A stretch of DNA of 64,000 bases from Chloroflexota bacterium. Lineage in GTDB: Bacteria > Vulcanimicrobiota > JAMCWD01. Every line of letters begins with the position of its first letter. Position 1 is the first letter of the stretch. Both the position numbers and the translations under genes were made by a program. Location of the stretch: positions 1-64,000 of the forward strand of contig JAMCWD010000035.1 of assembly GCA_023475345.1 (NCBI GenBank). The letters run 5' to 3'. The notes beneath the pieces were generated by a model. The model had not been told where the DNA came from and ran no database searches. It saw nothing but the letters and a program-made list of their open reading frames with translations. This document shows positions 1-8,863 of the stretch, in pieces.

Positions 1-28
1 ACCTGCCTTCTTTTTTTCATTTTCCAGG
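1..28. repeat. 28-bp direct repeat, copy 1
   Basis: These 28 bases recur exactly at 784-811. There they form the 3' arm of a terminator hairpin, its T-run and the start of the next gene's leader. The window therefore probably begins in the terminator of an upstream unit resembling the XRE gene unit. Confidence 0.75.
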
Positions 29-286
29 GAGTAGTTATTTATAATTAAATTTAGAAATTTTTTTTATCAATGTTTAAGTCGGCGGATCTTTGGGTTAGAT
101 TCCTGGATATAATGCTGGAAGTCTCTTATAAAGTATGTTAAACTATTATAGAGAGTAAATAATATACAAAAGCATTGAAGCAGGAAAATCAAATAATAGA
201 ATGAATTAACGAAACCGTATCGGACGCAGTTTAATAATTTTCAAAAAACTGACGGTAATCTCAAATCAAAAAGGGAGGATAATGAA

Positions 287-733
287 ATGAGTTTAGCAAG
301 CAGGATGAAGCGTGCCCGCCTGGAAGCAGGACTGTCCCAGCGTAAACTTGCAAACATCGTAAAAGGGACTGAAGCCAGCATAATCCGTTATGAAGCCGGA
401 CAGGCAAGACCGCGTCCCGCCCGCCTGAAAGCGATAGCTGAGGCAACCGGCAAGTCGGTGTCTTATTTTCTCGAGGATGACTTTGAGGTCCCGACTGAAG
501 AAAGGCGCTATCGCTACAGCGGAACATATCCCCCGGAACGCGGAGAATTGGGCTATGTTGCAGATGCCCAGGGAGAATACTATTCCCGCCTCGAGGGAAA
601 GCTCGTATTTATAATCGAAAGATTGGATCGGCTTGTTTCTCTCATGGAAGAATCTGCGAGAACCCCGGGCAAAGAAACTGTTCCCGGCGTTAAGAAAGCC
701 CGCAGGGGACGCCCGAAAAAACACGCAAAATAG
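287..733 (+). CDS. XRE-family helix-turn-helix transcriptional regulator
   Basis: A 148-residue DNA-binding protein. Residues about 5-62 form a Cro/CI-type helix-turn-helix (RMKRARLEAGLSQRKLA, then SIIRYEAGQARPRPARLKAI), followed by the usual SVSYFLED end of such domains. The middle (about 70-125) is not recognised and could be an effector or dimerisation part. The C-terminus is very basic and ends with RRGRPKKHAK, an AT-hook-like motif that may add minor-groove contacts. The ATG follows AAGGGAGGAT at good spacing. It stands alone, closed by its own terminator at 773-800, and target genes cannot be named. Identical 28-bp sequence on both sides suggests it belongs to a duplicated unit. Confidence 0.85.
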   Translation: MSLASRMKRARLEAGLSQRKLANIVKGTEASIIRYEAGQARPRPARLKAIAEATGKSVSYFLEDDFEVPTEERRYRYSGTYPPERGELGYVADAQGEYYSRLEGKLVFIIERLDRLVSLMEESARTPGKETVPGVKKARRGRPKKHAK

Positions 734-772
734 TATAAAATTAACAAATTTTTCATGCCGGATCCTTTGGAC

Positions 773-800
773 GGCAGGGTAATACCTGCCTTCTTTTTTT
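773..800 (+). terminator. Rho-independent terminator after the XRE gene
   Basis: Six-base-pair stem GGCAGG (773-778) with CCTGCC (785-790), loop GTAATA, followed by TTCTTTTTTT. The 3' half is part of the 28-bp repeat also seen at position 1. Confidence 0.7.
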
Positions 801-811
801 CATTTTCCAGG
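784..811. repeat. 28-bp direct repeat, copy 2
   Basis: Exact copy of bases 1-28. It spans the terminator arm, the T-run and CATTTTCCAGG, which also serves as the ribosome-binding leader of the next gene. Copies begin 783 bp apart and flank the XRE gene. Confidence 0.75.
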
Positions 812-818
812 AGATAAA

Positions 819-1601
819 ATGCCTTTCGTAATTTTAAATAAGCTCGAGTTGTTTTATGAAACCGGAGGCGAAGGCACGCCGCTTATCCTGCTTCATAACT
901 TTCTTCATACGGGCTTGAGATGCTGGGAACATTACATCCCTGCTCTTTCCGAACATTTTAAATTATATATTCCAGATTTGAGAGGCCACGGAAAAACATC
1001 CTGGCCGGACCGCGAACTGGGCATAACTTTTGAGATCGTCGCCGATGACATTGAGAATTTCATGAAAGAACTGGGATTGGAAGATGCATTTATAGCAGGC
1101 GTGAGCCTGGGTTCGGGAACCGCCATCAAGCTTGCCTACAGGGGTTTGGGGAAGGCTTTTGTCTTTGCCGCGATGCCGAATGATTACGACCGGGAAATTA
1201 CCTGTAAGGCGGCGGAGGGATTTACGGAAGAATTGATGGAATCATGGGATTCGTCCTGGGCATTGGCGGCCAAAAACGGGCACACCGGGCGCTACGGGCC
1301 GGACCACTGGAAAGAAATGCTCAAATTATGGAAAAACAGTTGTATATATGATAGCGCCTTTCCGCTTCAACGTTCTCTTTGTAATTTTATAAAACAGCCT
1401 TCTCTCATAATAGCCGGGGACAGAGATTCATTTTTCCCGCTCCAATATTATATCGATTTTTATAGGGCGCTGCCTGACGGGGCCATAGCCATATTGCCGG
1501 GTTGTGACCACCTGGTAACGCAGGAACGGCCTGATCTTTTCAGCAGGATTTTGCTCAAATTTTTTCTTGATTGTAAGCGCAAATTGGAGATGGATCGCTG
1601 A
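819..1601 (+). CDS. alpha/beta hydrolase
   Basis: A 260-residue single-domain alpha/beta-hydrolase with no signal peptide, so probably cytoplasmic. Visible landmarks are the strand-turn LLHNF near residue 25, PDLRGHGKT near 52-60, the nucleophile elbow GVSLGSG with Ser96, the acid in AGDRD (Asp203 likely) and His231 in GCDHLV. The full catalytic triad is therefore present. The family includes esterases, lactonases and haloperoxidase-like enzymes; the sequence does not fix the substrate. The usual HG oxyanion motif is LLHNF here rather than LLHGF, a small deviation. AGGAGA precedes the ATG. Confidence 0.85.
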   Translation: MPFVILNKLELFYETGGEGTPLILLHNFLHTGLRCWEHYIPALSEHFKLYIPDLRGHGKTSWPDRELGITFEIVADDIENFMKELGLEDAFIAGVSLGSGTAIKLAYRGLGKAFVFAAMPNDYDREITCKAAEGFTEELMESWDSSWALAAKNGHTGRYGPDHWKEMLKLWKNSCIYDSAFPLQRSLCNFIKQPSLIIAGDRDSFFPLQYYIDFYRALPDGAIAILPGCDHLVTQERPDLFSRILLKFFLDCKRKLEMDR

Positions 1602-1863
1602 GTCCTGTCGGCTTTTAATATATTTTAATAGCCGGGTTCAGATGCCGGATATGTATGTATCTGTGATTTAAAATATGCTTAATGGTATTTTTTTAGAATG
1701 TACTATAGAAATAACAAATCTAATGACCCATAAGTGCTATTAGATTTTGTGAATTTTAGTAGGAATTCACTACATTATATTAACTGATATTTGTTGCGGA
1801 GGAACTAGTTCAATTGGTATAATAGTATGGGATGAGCGAAATTTCCAGGGGGTGATTTCTATT

Positions 1864-4350
1864 ATGTTTAATTTGATTGGCAATCGAAGGCGCAAAAAAG
1901 GTTTTACCCTGACCGAAATGATTGTAGTTGCGGGGCTATTTACAATAGCCCTTGCTTTTGTTGTAAGTATAATCTGGTCAGGCACGCAGCATTATGCCAT
2001 GGGGCAGAAACAAATGGCATTACAACGGGCCTGTCAGACATCTCTTGATTCTATAGCCTCTGACTTGAGAGGCGCGATGTATCCGGTCATATCTTATACG
2101 TCGGGACCGAACGGCTCCATATCTTTTACGGGGCCGAAATATACTACCTCCGGAAACGAAAAGCTCATCACGTACAGGTTGAATAATAACGCCCTTTATA
2201 AGGATGTAACGGACGCCTCAACAGGAAGTTCGATTGCCAATGAATCGGGAATAATTTCCTATAATGTCGGCGAGTTGTATATTACACCGACAGATAATAT
2301 CGACCCCCTGTCATCGAAATTATGGAAAGTCGGCATAGTCGGAAGATATTCCGACGGCGCTAAAGTAATAAAATATCCAAGCAACGGAACTCTTGCGACA
2401 AGCGTAGAGATAAGGGCGGGCTTTATTCCGCAGAGTATAAAAGATACAATCGCAAATGCCGAGCCTGGAGATAACGGGTCACCTCCTCCGAGCCCAAGCC
2501 CGAACCCTAATCCAAGCCCGAACCCTAATCCTAACCCGAATCCCAATCCGAATCCGAATCCTAACCCCAATCCTAATCCAAGCCCGAACCCTAATCCTAA
2601 CCCGAATCCCAATCCGAATCCGAATCCTAACCCCAATCCTAATCCAAGCCCGAACCCTAATCCCAATCCGAATCCAAGTCCCGATCCCATCCCCATTCCC
2701 ATCCCGAAGAAAGTTACCACCGAAGATATATGGGTTCTTGACAATGTTAGCAAAACGAATGCGACCGGGGAAATTCCTTTAGCCAGCGGTTCCGGCCAGG
2801 GCAATTCGCTTGCCGCGTGGGTAGCTTCGGCTCCCCTTTCGGCGGGAAGTTTTCTTGTCAGCGGCAGTTGGAATTACGAGCAGATCACCGATACAGTTCA
2901 GGGAGTGATGGACTGGGCCAGTGAGAAAGTCTCGACTGCGGCAAAGGCGGTAAGCAATGTTGTATCCCAGGCAGTGAGCACTGTAGCCAATTCGGCCGCA
3001 GGCAAGGCAGTCACCAGCGCTGTCAATACTGCGGTTAACACTGTATCGAATGCGGCATCCACAGTGGGAAATGGAATAAGCAGCGGTATAGGGAGCGTGG
3101 TAAGCTCGATTACGGGCAATACCAGTACCGGCCAGACTGTTACGAATACGTTGAATTCAATTCCGGGCGCGATAGTCAGCGGGGCCAAGGCGGTAGGAAG
3201 CTCTATAGCCGACGGCCTTTCCACTATAGCGGACTTCTTCTTCGGTAAATCAAAGGCCTCTGTCGATATAGGCGCGACAGTAGATCTCACCATTAAGAAT
3301 TCTGAGTATAAGAAAATAACGATTACCAAGGAAGACGGGAAAGTAGTGGATGTTAAAGATACCGGCCAGACATGGAGCAAGACGAGCGTAACGGCCGACA
3401 GTGCCAGCCTGAGTCTGTCTGCAAATTACATCCCTAAAGCCGGGGATATAGTCCAGATAGGCGTAAATTATATGAAGAGTTCCCCCGCCTTCAGCGCCGT
3501 AAATAATGTATTGACGGCAACCCGCGAAGCAGTGATCTCCAGTAATCCGGTAACTACCGTGTTAAATATAGGGAGCACTCTTACGAATTTAGTAACGGGA
3601 GGCGCATCGGGCAGTGTCGGCGTGAGCAGCACCGGCACCTCGGCATCCAGCGCTTCCTCTGCTTTGAGCAGCACCGTATCCACTGTATCGAACGTTGTCA
3701 GCAGTGCGAGTAAAGTGGTAACATCGACTGCAAAGGCCGTTACCAGCACTGCTTCGAAGACTGCCTCCTCGTTGTCGAAGGCAGTATCGAGCATTGCCAG
3801 CAGCGCAAGCAAGGCGGTAAGCACCGTCACTAAGAGCGTAACCACAGCGGTAAGCAGCGCTGCAAGCTCGATTACCAAAGCGGTCAGCAGTACCGCAAGC
3901 TCGGTAAGTAAAGCGGTCAGCAGCGCCGCAAGTTCGGTAAGTAAGGCGGTAAGCAGTGCAGTAAGCTCGGTATCGAATGCCATCAGCAGTATTTTCGGCG
4001 GCGGCTCCAGTTCATCAAGCTCAAGCAGCAAGTCGAGTTCATCAAGTTCCAGCAGTAAATCAAGCTCCAGTTCGTCAAGCTCCAGCAGCAAGGCGAGTTC
4101 CTCAAGCTCGTCAAGCTCAAGCAGTAAGGCGAGTTCCTCAAGCTCAAGCAGCAAGTCGAGCTCATCCGTTTCCAGTTCCTCCTCAAAATCAAGTTCCTCT
4201 TCCTCCAAATCTGTAACCACTACAGTCTCCAAAGCGGTCAGCAGTGCCGCCAGCACAGTTTCCAAGGCAGTCAGCAGCGTTGCCAAGAGCGTCAGCAGCA
4301 GCGTCAGCAAGGCAGTCAGCAGCATTAGCAAGGCGTTCAGCCGCTGGTAA
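1864..4350 (+). CDS. giant prepilin-like protein with Pro-Asn repeat and Ser-rich tail
   Basis: About 828 residues. The N-terminus is a type IV prepilin signal: basic leader MFNLIGNRRRKKG, cleavage before FTLTE with Glu at +5, then a hydrophobic helix. The first ~200 residues resemble PilW/GspJ-type minor pilins. Residues ~205-282 are almost pure (PN)n/(PS)n. Next comes a long Ala/Val/Ser/Thr region with 11-residue repeats such as KAVSSAASSVS, and a near-continuous Ser/Lys run at ~714-784. It is far longer than ordinary pilins (150-300 residues). ATG 1864 is preferred because AGGGGGTGAT lies properly before it; GTG 1852 in the same frame would overlap that site. It lies far from the pilus locus at 56753-63182. 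Role unknown; a stalk, adhesin or matrix protein is a guess. Confidence 0.75.
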   Translation: MFNLIGNRRRKKGFTLTEMIVVAGLFTIALAFVVSIIWSGTQHYAMGQKQMALQRACQTSLDSIASDLRGAMYPVISYTSGPNGSISFTGPKYTTSGNEKLITYRLNNNALYKDVTDASTGSSIANESGIISYNVGELYITPTDNIDPLSSKLWKVGIVGRYSDGAKVIKYPSNGTLATSVEIRAGFIPQSIKDTIANAEPGDNGSPPPSPSPNPNPSPNPNPNPNPNPNPNPNPNPNPSPNPNPNPNPNPNPNPNPNPNPSPNPNPNPNPSPDPIPIPIPKKVTTEDIWVLDNVSKTNATGEIPLASGSGQGNSLAAWVASAPLSAGSFLVSGSWNYEQITDTVQGVMDWASEKVSTAAKAVSNVVSQAVSTVANSAAGKAVTSAVNTAVNTVSNAASTVGNGISSGIGSVVSSITGNTSTGQTVTNTLNSIPGAIVSGAKAVGSSIADGLSTIADFFFGKSKASVDIGATVDLTIKNSEYKKITITKEDGKVVDVKDTGQTWSKTSVTADSASLSLSANYIPKAGDIVQIGVNYMKSSPAFSAVNNVLTATREAVISSNPVTTVLNIGSTLTNLVTGGASGSVGVSSTGTSASSASSALSSTVSTVSNVVSSASKVVTSTAKAVTSTASKTASSLSKAVSSIASSASKAVSTVTKSVTTAVSSAASSITKAVSSTASSVSKAVSSAASSVSKAVSSAVSSVSNAISSIFGGGSSSSSSSSKSSSSSSSSKSSSSSSSSSSKASSSSSSSSSSKASSSSSSSKSSSSVSSSSSKSSSSSSKSVTTTVSKAVSSAASTVSKAVSSVAKSVSSSVSKAVSSISKAFSRW
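2514..2711 (+). repeat. 66-nt tandem repeat encoding (Pro-Asn)n
   Basis: A 66-base unit beginning AAGCCCGAACCCTAATCC starts at 2514 and repeats exactly from 2580; a third, degenerate copy starts at 2646. The repeat is in frame and encodes the Pro-Asn linker of the prepilin-like protein. Such near-identical units vary in number by slippage. Confidence 0.85.
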
Positions 4351-4372
4351 ATTCATAAATCTGATCGAAAAT

Positions 4373-4400
4373 AAAGAGAGCCTGTGTAAGGCTCTCTTTT
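4373..4400 (+). terminator. terminator of the giant prepilin gene
   Basis: Perfect 10-bp stem AAAGAGAGCC (4373-4382) with GGCTCTCTTT (4390-4399) around loop TGTGTAA, ending in a short T-run. It is close to symmetric, so it could act on both strands. Confidence 0.75.
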
Positions 4401-4475
4401 GATGTCGGCAAGACCGGAATGGAAATAGACTTAAAGCAGTTCTTTGATTGCAAATTGGTATTAGATCTGTGACAT

Positions 4476-4505
4476 AACCACCCGCTGTGCAGGTGGTTTT
4501 TTATT
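4476..4505 (+). terminator. second plus-strand terminator-like hairpin
   Basis: Stem AACCACC (4476-4482) with GGTGGTT (4492-4498), then TTTTTATTT. It points in the plus direction although the next gene ends at 4501 on the minus strand. It may be a back-up terminator preventing read-through into that gene. Confidence 0.6.
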
Positions 4506-5904
4506 TATCTTTTCTTAAGATCGCCGCGATTATAAAGGCCAGGAAAATTAATACCCATGACACAAGTATTACCGGGTGCTCACGGAAGAAGTATGAAGTC
4601 GGCTCGATCAGTGAATTCAAAACACGCAGGTGAACCGATGCCCCCATGCCTGTTATCCTGACGGGCTTGGTTTCTATGTTCCCGTTGCTGTCAATGATTG
4701 CGCGGGTATAATGGAAAAAACCGTGTTTACCCGGGTTCCCGATAAGGGGCGCGCCCGCTCCGCCTGTGATAATCACCGGGATGTTCCTGATTTTATACCT
4801 GTAAGAGCCGTGGACATGCCCGCAAAAAACGCCGGATACTTTATAGCGGTGATATAGATCGGCCATCCTTTCGGAATCTTCTTTATTTATCGCCTGGTGA
4901 TAACCCCACGGGCGGGGATCGTAAGGCGGGACATGCTGGAAGATTATCGCCTTCTTATCCCCTTCAACTGCGTTTTCTGAAAGGTCTTTGTTTACCCATT
5001 CAAGTTCCTCCGGATATATAAGGCCTGTGGATGTATCCAGGAAGACAAGATGAGTCCCGTCGAAATTAGAAGAGTAAAATAAAGGGCCTAAATATTCCTG
5101 GTACAGTACCCTGCCCATGTTTTGCAGTTCGTGGTTCCCGCAGACCGTGAAAACAGGGACGGGGGAACTTGCAAGCAGATTTATGGCACCCTCAAACTGC
5201 CTCTTTTTGGAGGACGCCGTCATATCCCCGAGCAGGACAATGAATTCGGGTTTTTCTTTATATGCCGCCTGTATGATTTTTTCAATGATCTCTTTCCGAC
5301 CCGACCAGCCGTAATGAGGGTCGCCGAAAACCATGATTTTATATTTTTCTATCGTCCTGTCCCACGATAAATAAAGGGAGGAACCGCCTGCCGGTTTCCA
5401 TTCGATTTCTATTTCCGTTGGAGAGACAACCCGTTTTTCAAGCACGGGAGAATCTTGAGAGACTTTTGTACCGGCATGATTTTTGCCGCTCTCGTTAATT
5501 CCATAATATATCCGTGAATTTTCAGCCTGGATATTGGTAACCAGTATTTTCAGCGGCTCTTCCGGCGGCTTTTCCAGTTGAGCCTTGATTTTTATCGACG
5601 GCCCCAGCGCCCTGATGACGGCCTCGCCTTGTTTCATGCCGATAAAATGACACGAGGACAACTCCAGTCTCCCGTTATCCAGGGGGACTTGAAAAAGCCT
5701 TTTTTCGGGCATTACCTGGCTCCTGTCCCATTCCGGGCCTTCCGTTCCGAAAAACCAGGCGGAAAATATGGCTATAAGGGTGATGAGAAGCCCTACCAAT
5801 ATAAGGAATACTTTGGCAGCGAGAAGAAGCTGGTTTTCTCTTCTTACCCTGCGTATCGATTTCAGTTTCTCGGAATTCAACGATTGCTTACTCATAAAAT
5901 TCAT
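4501..5904 (-). CDS. membrane-anchored calcineurin-like metallophosphoesterase
   Basis: About 467 residues from ATG 5904; the frame stays open to 6078, but that would overlap the next gene and add an unlikely leader. A basic stretch is followed by a transmembrane helix at ~26-51, then a beta-rich region resembling the N-terminal domain of purple acid phosphatases. The metallophosphoesterase core follows: FGDPHYGW (D-x-H), LLGDMTAS (GD), CGNHE (GNHE) and FCGHVHG (GHxH). All di-metal ligand motifs are intact. A C-terminal hydrophobic helix (ILVSWVLIFLAFIIAAIL) gives a second membrane anchor. The catalytic domain likely faces outward. Substrate unknown. A TTGTCG/TATATT pair lies just before the start, suggesting a very short leader. 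Confidence 0.85.
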   Translation of the reverse strand: MNFMSKQSLNSEKLKSIRRVRRENQLLLAAKVFLILVGLLITLIAIFSAWFFGTEGPEWDRSQVMPEKRLFQVPLDNGRLELSSCHFIGMKQGEAVIRALGPSIKIKAQLEKPPEEPLKILVTNIQAENSRIYYGINESGKNHAGTKVSQDSPVLEKRVVSPTEIEIEWKPAGGSSLYLSWDRTIEKYKIMVFGDPHYGWSGRKEIIEKIIQAAYKEKPEFIVLLGDMTASSKKRQFEGAINLLASSPVPVFTVCGNHELQNMGRVLYQEYLGPLFYSSNFDGTHLVFLDTSTGLIYPEELEWVNKDLSENAVEGDKKAIIFQHVPPYDPRPWGYHQAINKEDSERMADLYHRYKVSGVFCGHVHGSYRYKIRNIPVIITGGAGAPLIGNPGKHGFFHYTRAIIDSNGNIETKPVRITGMGASVHLRVLNSLIEPTSYFFREHPVILVSWVLIFLAFIIAAILRKDK

Positions 5905-6009
5905 CTTTATAATATATTGTGTAAAACGTAATTTCGACAATGCCTCCCGCTGTGCCTGTAATAAATTTGGAATTGCAGGAAAAATTTTTATATAATTGAA
6001 AGTACCAGA

Positions 6010-6036
6010 TTCCTGCAGTAAGGGCTTACGCAGGAA
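6010..6036. other. hairpin in the leader of the radical SAM gene
   Basis: TTCCTGC (6010-6016) pairs with GCAGGAA (6030-6036), and GTAA with TTAC pairs inside. It sits between two divergent genes, ~34 bases before the radical SAM start, with no clear T-run. It may be a leader structure or a remnant repeat; no function can be assigned. Confidence 0.45.
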
Positions 6037-6069
6037 CTTTGATTTTATAAGGCAGATAAGCAGAGAAAA

Positions 6070-8625
6070 ATGAACCATAACGAGGAACCCTTATTTTACA
6101 GGTTTTTGCCGGATGTAACAAAGCCTGCAAGATACACCGGCAGCGAATTTAATTCCGTCCGCAAGGAATGGACGGCTGATATTTTGAAAACGGCCTTCGT
6201 CTTCCCGGACCTTTATGAAGTGGGACATTCCGGCCTCGCGCTGCCGCTTATATATCATCTTGTCAATTCGCTCGATTTCGCGTTATGCGAGAGGAGCTTA
6301 TCCCCGTGGGTCGATATGGAAGAAAAGATGAGGGAAAATTCGGTACCAGCCTTCAGCCTGGAATCGGGAAGGCCGCTTGCCGATTTCGATGTGCTCGGCT
6401 TCAGCCTCCAGTATGAATTGACATACACCAATGTCCTCAACATGCTCGACCTTGCGGGCATCCCGCTTTATTCAAGCGACAGGAACGAAAATCATCCGCT
6501 GATAATGGGCGGCGGCGGGAGCACGTGTAATCCCGAGCCAGTAGCCGATTTCTTCGATTTCTTCGTTCTTGGAGAAGTTGAGGACGTCCTGCCGGGCATC
6601 CTCAGGGAAATCAAGAGATGGAAAGACGAAGGCAAAAGAGATAAAAAGCAGTTATTGAAAGACCTTACAAAGTTCACAGGCGTTTATGTGCCTTCGTTTT
6701 ACGAGCCTGAATACGACGAATCAGGAAGGTTCGTTTCCATAAAGCCTGTTACGGAGGGAGCGCCGGGGAAGATCTGTAAAAATGTCGTCGGCGATTTGAA
6801 CGCATCGTTTTATCCCCTGAAGCCGGTAGTCCCGTACATCGATGTGATCCATGACCGCGCCCAGCTTGAACTTTTCCGCGGTTGTACCAGGGGCTGCAGG
6901 TTCTGCCAGGCCGGAACCCTTTACAGGCCCGTCAGGGAGAGAAGTCCCCGCGTTCTGAAAGAGTACGCAAGGAAGATAGTAGATTCCACAGGCTACGAAG
7001 AGATAGGCCTGACGTCTCTTTCCAGCAGTGACTACAAGCCGATAAAATCGCTGATCGGGGACTTGCTGAAGGAGCATTCCGGCAGATACCTGGAACTGTC
7101 TCTTCCGAGCCTGAGGATGGACGCTTTCAGCCTGGAGCTTGCCTCGATGATAGCAAGCAGCCGGATGACCGGGCTTACTTTCGCGCCGGAAGCGGCTTCA
7201 CAGTCATTCCGGGACAGGATCAACAAGGGTACGAACGAAAATGATTTATTCGATACACTGAAAAAAGCAAGGGAATCCGGCTGGAAAAGGGTCAAGCTTT
7301 ATTTCATGCTCGGGCTTCCTGGGGAAGACGACAACGAAGCCGACGAGCTGATATCGCTCGTTCTTGCTCTCAAGAACAGGACGAAGCTGAATTTTTCAAT
7401 TTCCCTGTCGCCGTTTGTTCCCAAGCCCCATACACCGTTCCAGTGGGCCGCCCAGGAGAGGATCGAAAATATTGAGAAGCGGGCACGCCATATCAAGGGC
7501 AGTCTTAAAAAGCACGGGATCAAGATTTCATGGCACGACACCGAAGGCTCGGTGCTGGAAGGCATCCTGTCAAGAGGAGACCGCAGGCTGGGGAAGGCGA
7601 TAAAAAGAGCGTGGGAGCTAGGTTGTACATTCGATGCGTGGACCGAACGGTTCGATTTTAGAAAGTGGAAGCAGGCGTTTGAGGAAACCGGGATAGATCC
7701 CGGCGAGTATATCTATAGGGAGCGCGGCCAGGAAGAGGTCTTCCCATGGGACCACCTCGATTGTGAGTTGTCCAAGGATTTTCTGTGGAACGAATTTGTG
7801 AAATCGAAACAAGGTCTTCTGACGGAAGACTGCAGGACCAACCGTTGTACCGCCTGCGGGGTTTGTGACTCCCTGGAAGTCAAGCCTGTAACTTTTGAAG
7901 AGGATATAGTTGAAAAGAAAGCCCCCGCGAAAAAGGGCGACTCCCCGAAGCCTGCCGTGATGCGCCTGCGGCTCCAGTTCAGCAGGGGATGGAGACTGAG
8001 ATTTATTTCCCACCTGGATCTTGTCCGCAGTTTCGAAAGGTCTGTAAGGCGTGCGGATATACCCGTAGCATATACCCAGGGATTTCATCCTCACATGAGG
8101 CTGATGTTCGCGCTTCCGCTTGCGGTGGGCCTTGCATCTGGAGCCGAGTGGTTTGACATCGATCTTGCAGAAAGCATGGAGCCCGGCGAATTCAAGAACC
8201 GGCTGAATTCGGCATTGCCGGACGGGTTCAAGATCCAGAGAGCGCGGGAGGTCCCTCTTGCCGGGATGCCTTCGCTTGCTTCGATTATCGCCCTTTCGGT
8301 TTACCGGGTCCACCTGGAGGCGGCAATTGAGAAGGTTCCCGTTATAAAAGAAAGAGTCGAGAAGATTAAGGCGGCCAGGGAGATAACCGTCGATAGAAAG
8401 GGGAAGCCCAGGGATATCAGGCCTTACATCCATGCAGTCTCGGTAGTTGACGTGGAAGGCGGAAAAGTAACCCTGGAAATATCGCTGAAACATACACCGG
8501 GAGGCGGGGGGCGTCTTGCCGAGGTTCTCGGACTGTTAACCGAAGATGCAGGAAGCATAACAATTCATTATGCCGAAAGAATAGCTCTTCTCTGCCGTAA
8601 AGGCTCTCGCTGGATGAACCCGTGA
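6070..8625 (+). CDS. fused TIGR03960 radical SAM / DUF2344 protein
   Basis: An 851-residue protein. Residues ~1-230 form the B12-binding-like N-terminal region of the TIGR03960 family. The radical SAM core carries CTRGCRFC with Cys272, Cys276 and Cys279 as iron-sulfur ligands and continues to ~560. A cysteine set RCTACGVC lies near 595-600. From ~645 it is the DUF2344/TIGR03936 domain (RLQFSRGWRLRFISHLDLVR, GFHPHMRL). In many Firmicutes these two parts are separate adjacent genes just before RNase G; here they are one chain and RNase E/G follows. That context suggests a role in RNA or ribosome modification, but the reaction is not established. The plus-strand cluster continues to the HEAT gene. 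Confidence 0.9.
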   Translation: MNHNEEPLFYRFLPDVTKPARYTGSEFNSVRKEWTADILKTAFVFPDLYEVGHSGLALPLIYHLVNSLDFALCERSLSPWVDMEEKMRENSVPAFSLESGRPLADFDVLGFSLQYELTYTNVLNMLDLAGIPLYSSDRNENHPLIMGGGGSTCNPEPVADFFDFFVLGEVEDVLPGILREIKRWKDEGKRDKKQLLKDLTKFTGVYVPSFYEPEYDESGRFVSIKPVTEGAPGKICKNVVGDLNASFYPLKPVVPYIDVIHDRAQLELFRGCTRGCRFCQAGTLYRPVRERSPRVLKEYARKIVDSTGYEEIGLTSLSSSDYKPIKSLIGDLLKEHSGRYLELSLPSLRMDAFSLELASMIASSRMTGLTFAPEAASQSFRDRINKGTNENDLFDTLKKARESGWKRVKLYFMLGLPGEDDNEADELISLVLALKNRTKLNFSISLSPFVPKPHTPFQWAAQERIENIEKRARHIKGSLKKHGIKISWHDTEGSVLEGILSRGDRRLGKAIKRAWELGCTFDAWTERFDFRKWKQAFEETGIDPGEYIYRERGQEEVFPWDHLDCELSKDFLWNEFVKSKQGLLTEDCRTNRCTACGVCDSLEVKPVTFEEDIVEKKAPAKKGDSPKPAVMRLRLQFSRGWRLRFISHLDLVRSFERSVRRADIPVAYTQGFHPHMRLMFALPLAVGLASGAEWFDIDLAESMEPGEFKNRLNSALPDGFKIQRAREVPLAGMPSLASIIALSVYRVHLEAAIEKVPVIKERVEKIKAAREITVDRKGKPRDIRPYIHAVSVVDVEGGKVTLEISLKHTPGGGGRLAEVLGLLTEDAGSITIHYAERIALLCRKGSRWMNP

Positions 8626-8694
8626 TTAACTACAGAATAAAAAGGAAACCGGGAAGTTATTGAGAATTTATTATTGATCATATTGTAGGGTAAT

Positions 8695-8797
8695 CCCGGT
8701 CAATCGCGGGCACGTGCCGGGTTTGACCGGGTGGATTATAGATAAGGGTTCCTGTTACGGTTTTGTCATGGTGAATTATGAAAGCCGTCGTGACGGC
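8695..8797 (+). promoter_or_regulatory. structured leader of the RNase E/G gene
   Basis: Two hairpins lie in the 238-base gap before the RNase gene. CCCGGTCAA (8695-8703) pairs perfectly with TTGACCGGG (8723-8731), with palindrome GGCACGTGCC inside. GCCGT (8784-8788) pairs with ACGGC (8793-8797). E. coli rne is autoregulated through hairpins in its leader, so a similar role is possible. Alternatively the first hairpin is a copy of a dispersed GC-rich repeat. Confidence 0.4.
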
Positions 8798-8863
8798 GGT
8801 TGTAGAAACCATTTACGGAAGCCTTATCGATACCGCAAGAATTGGAGGAATTGATTCGGTTAT

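Noticed and set aside
1800..1865. tRNA-like stretch (AGTTCAATTGGTATAATAG)
   Set aside because: It resembles a D-arm only. There is no GGTTCGAATCC-type T-arm, no closing acceptor stem and no clear anticodon loop.
2259..4331. Long minus-strand frames rich in Gly/Leu or Leu/Glu
   Set aside because: They are antisense shadows of the (PN)n and Ser-rich repeats of the giant prepilin and have no ribosome sites.
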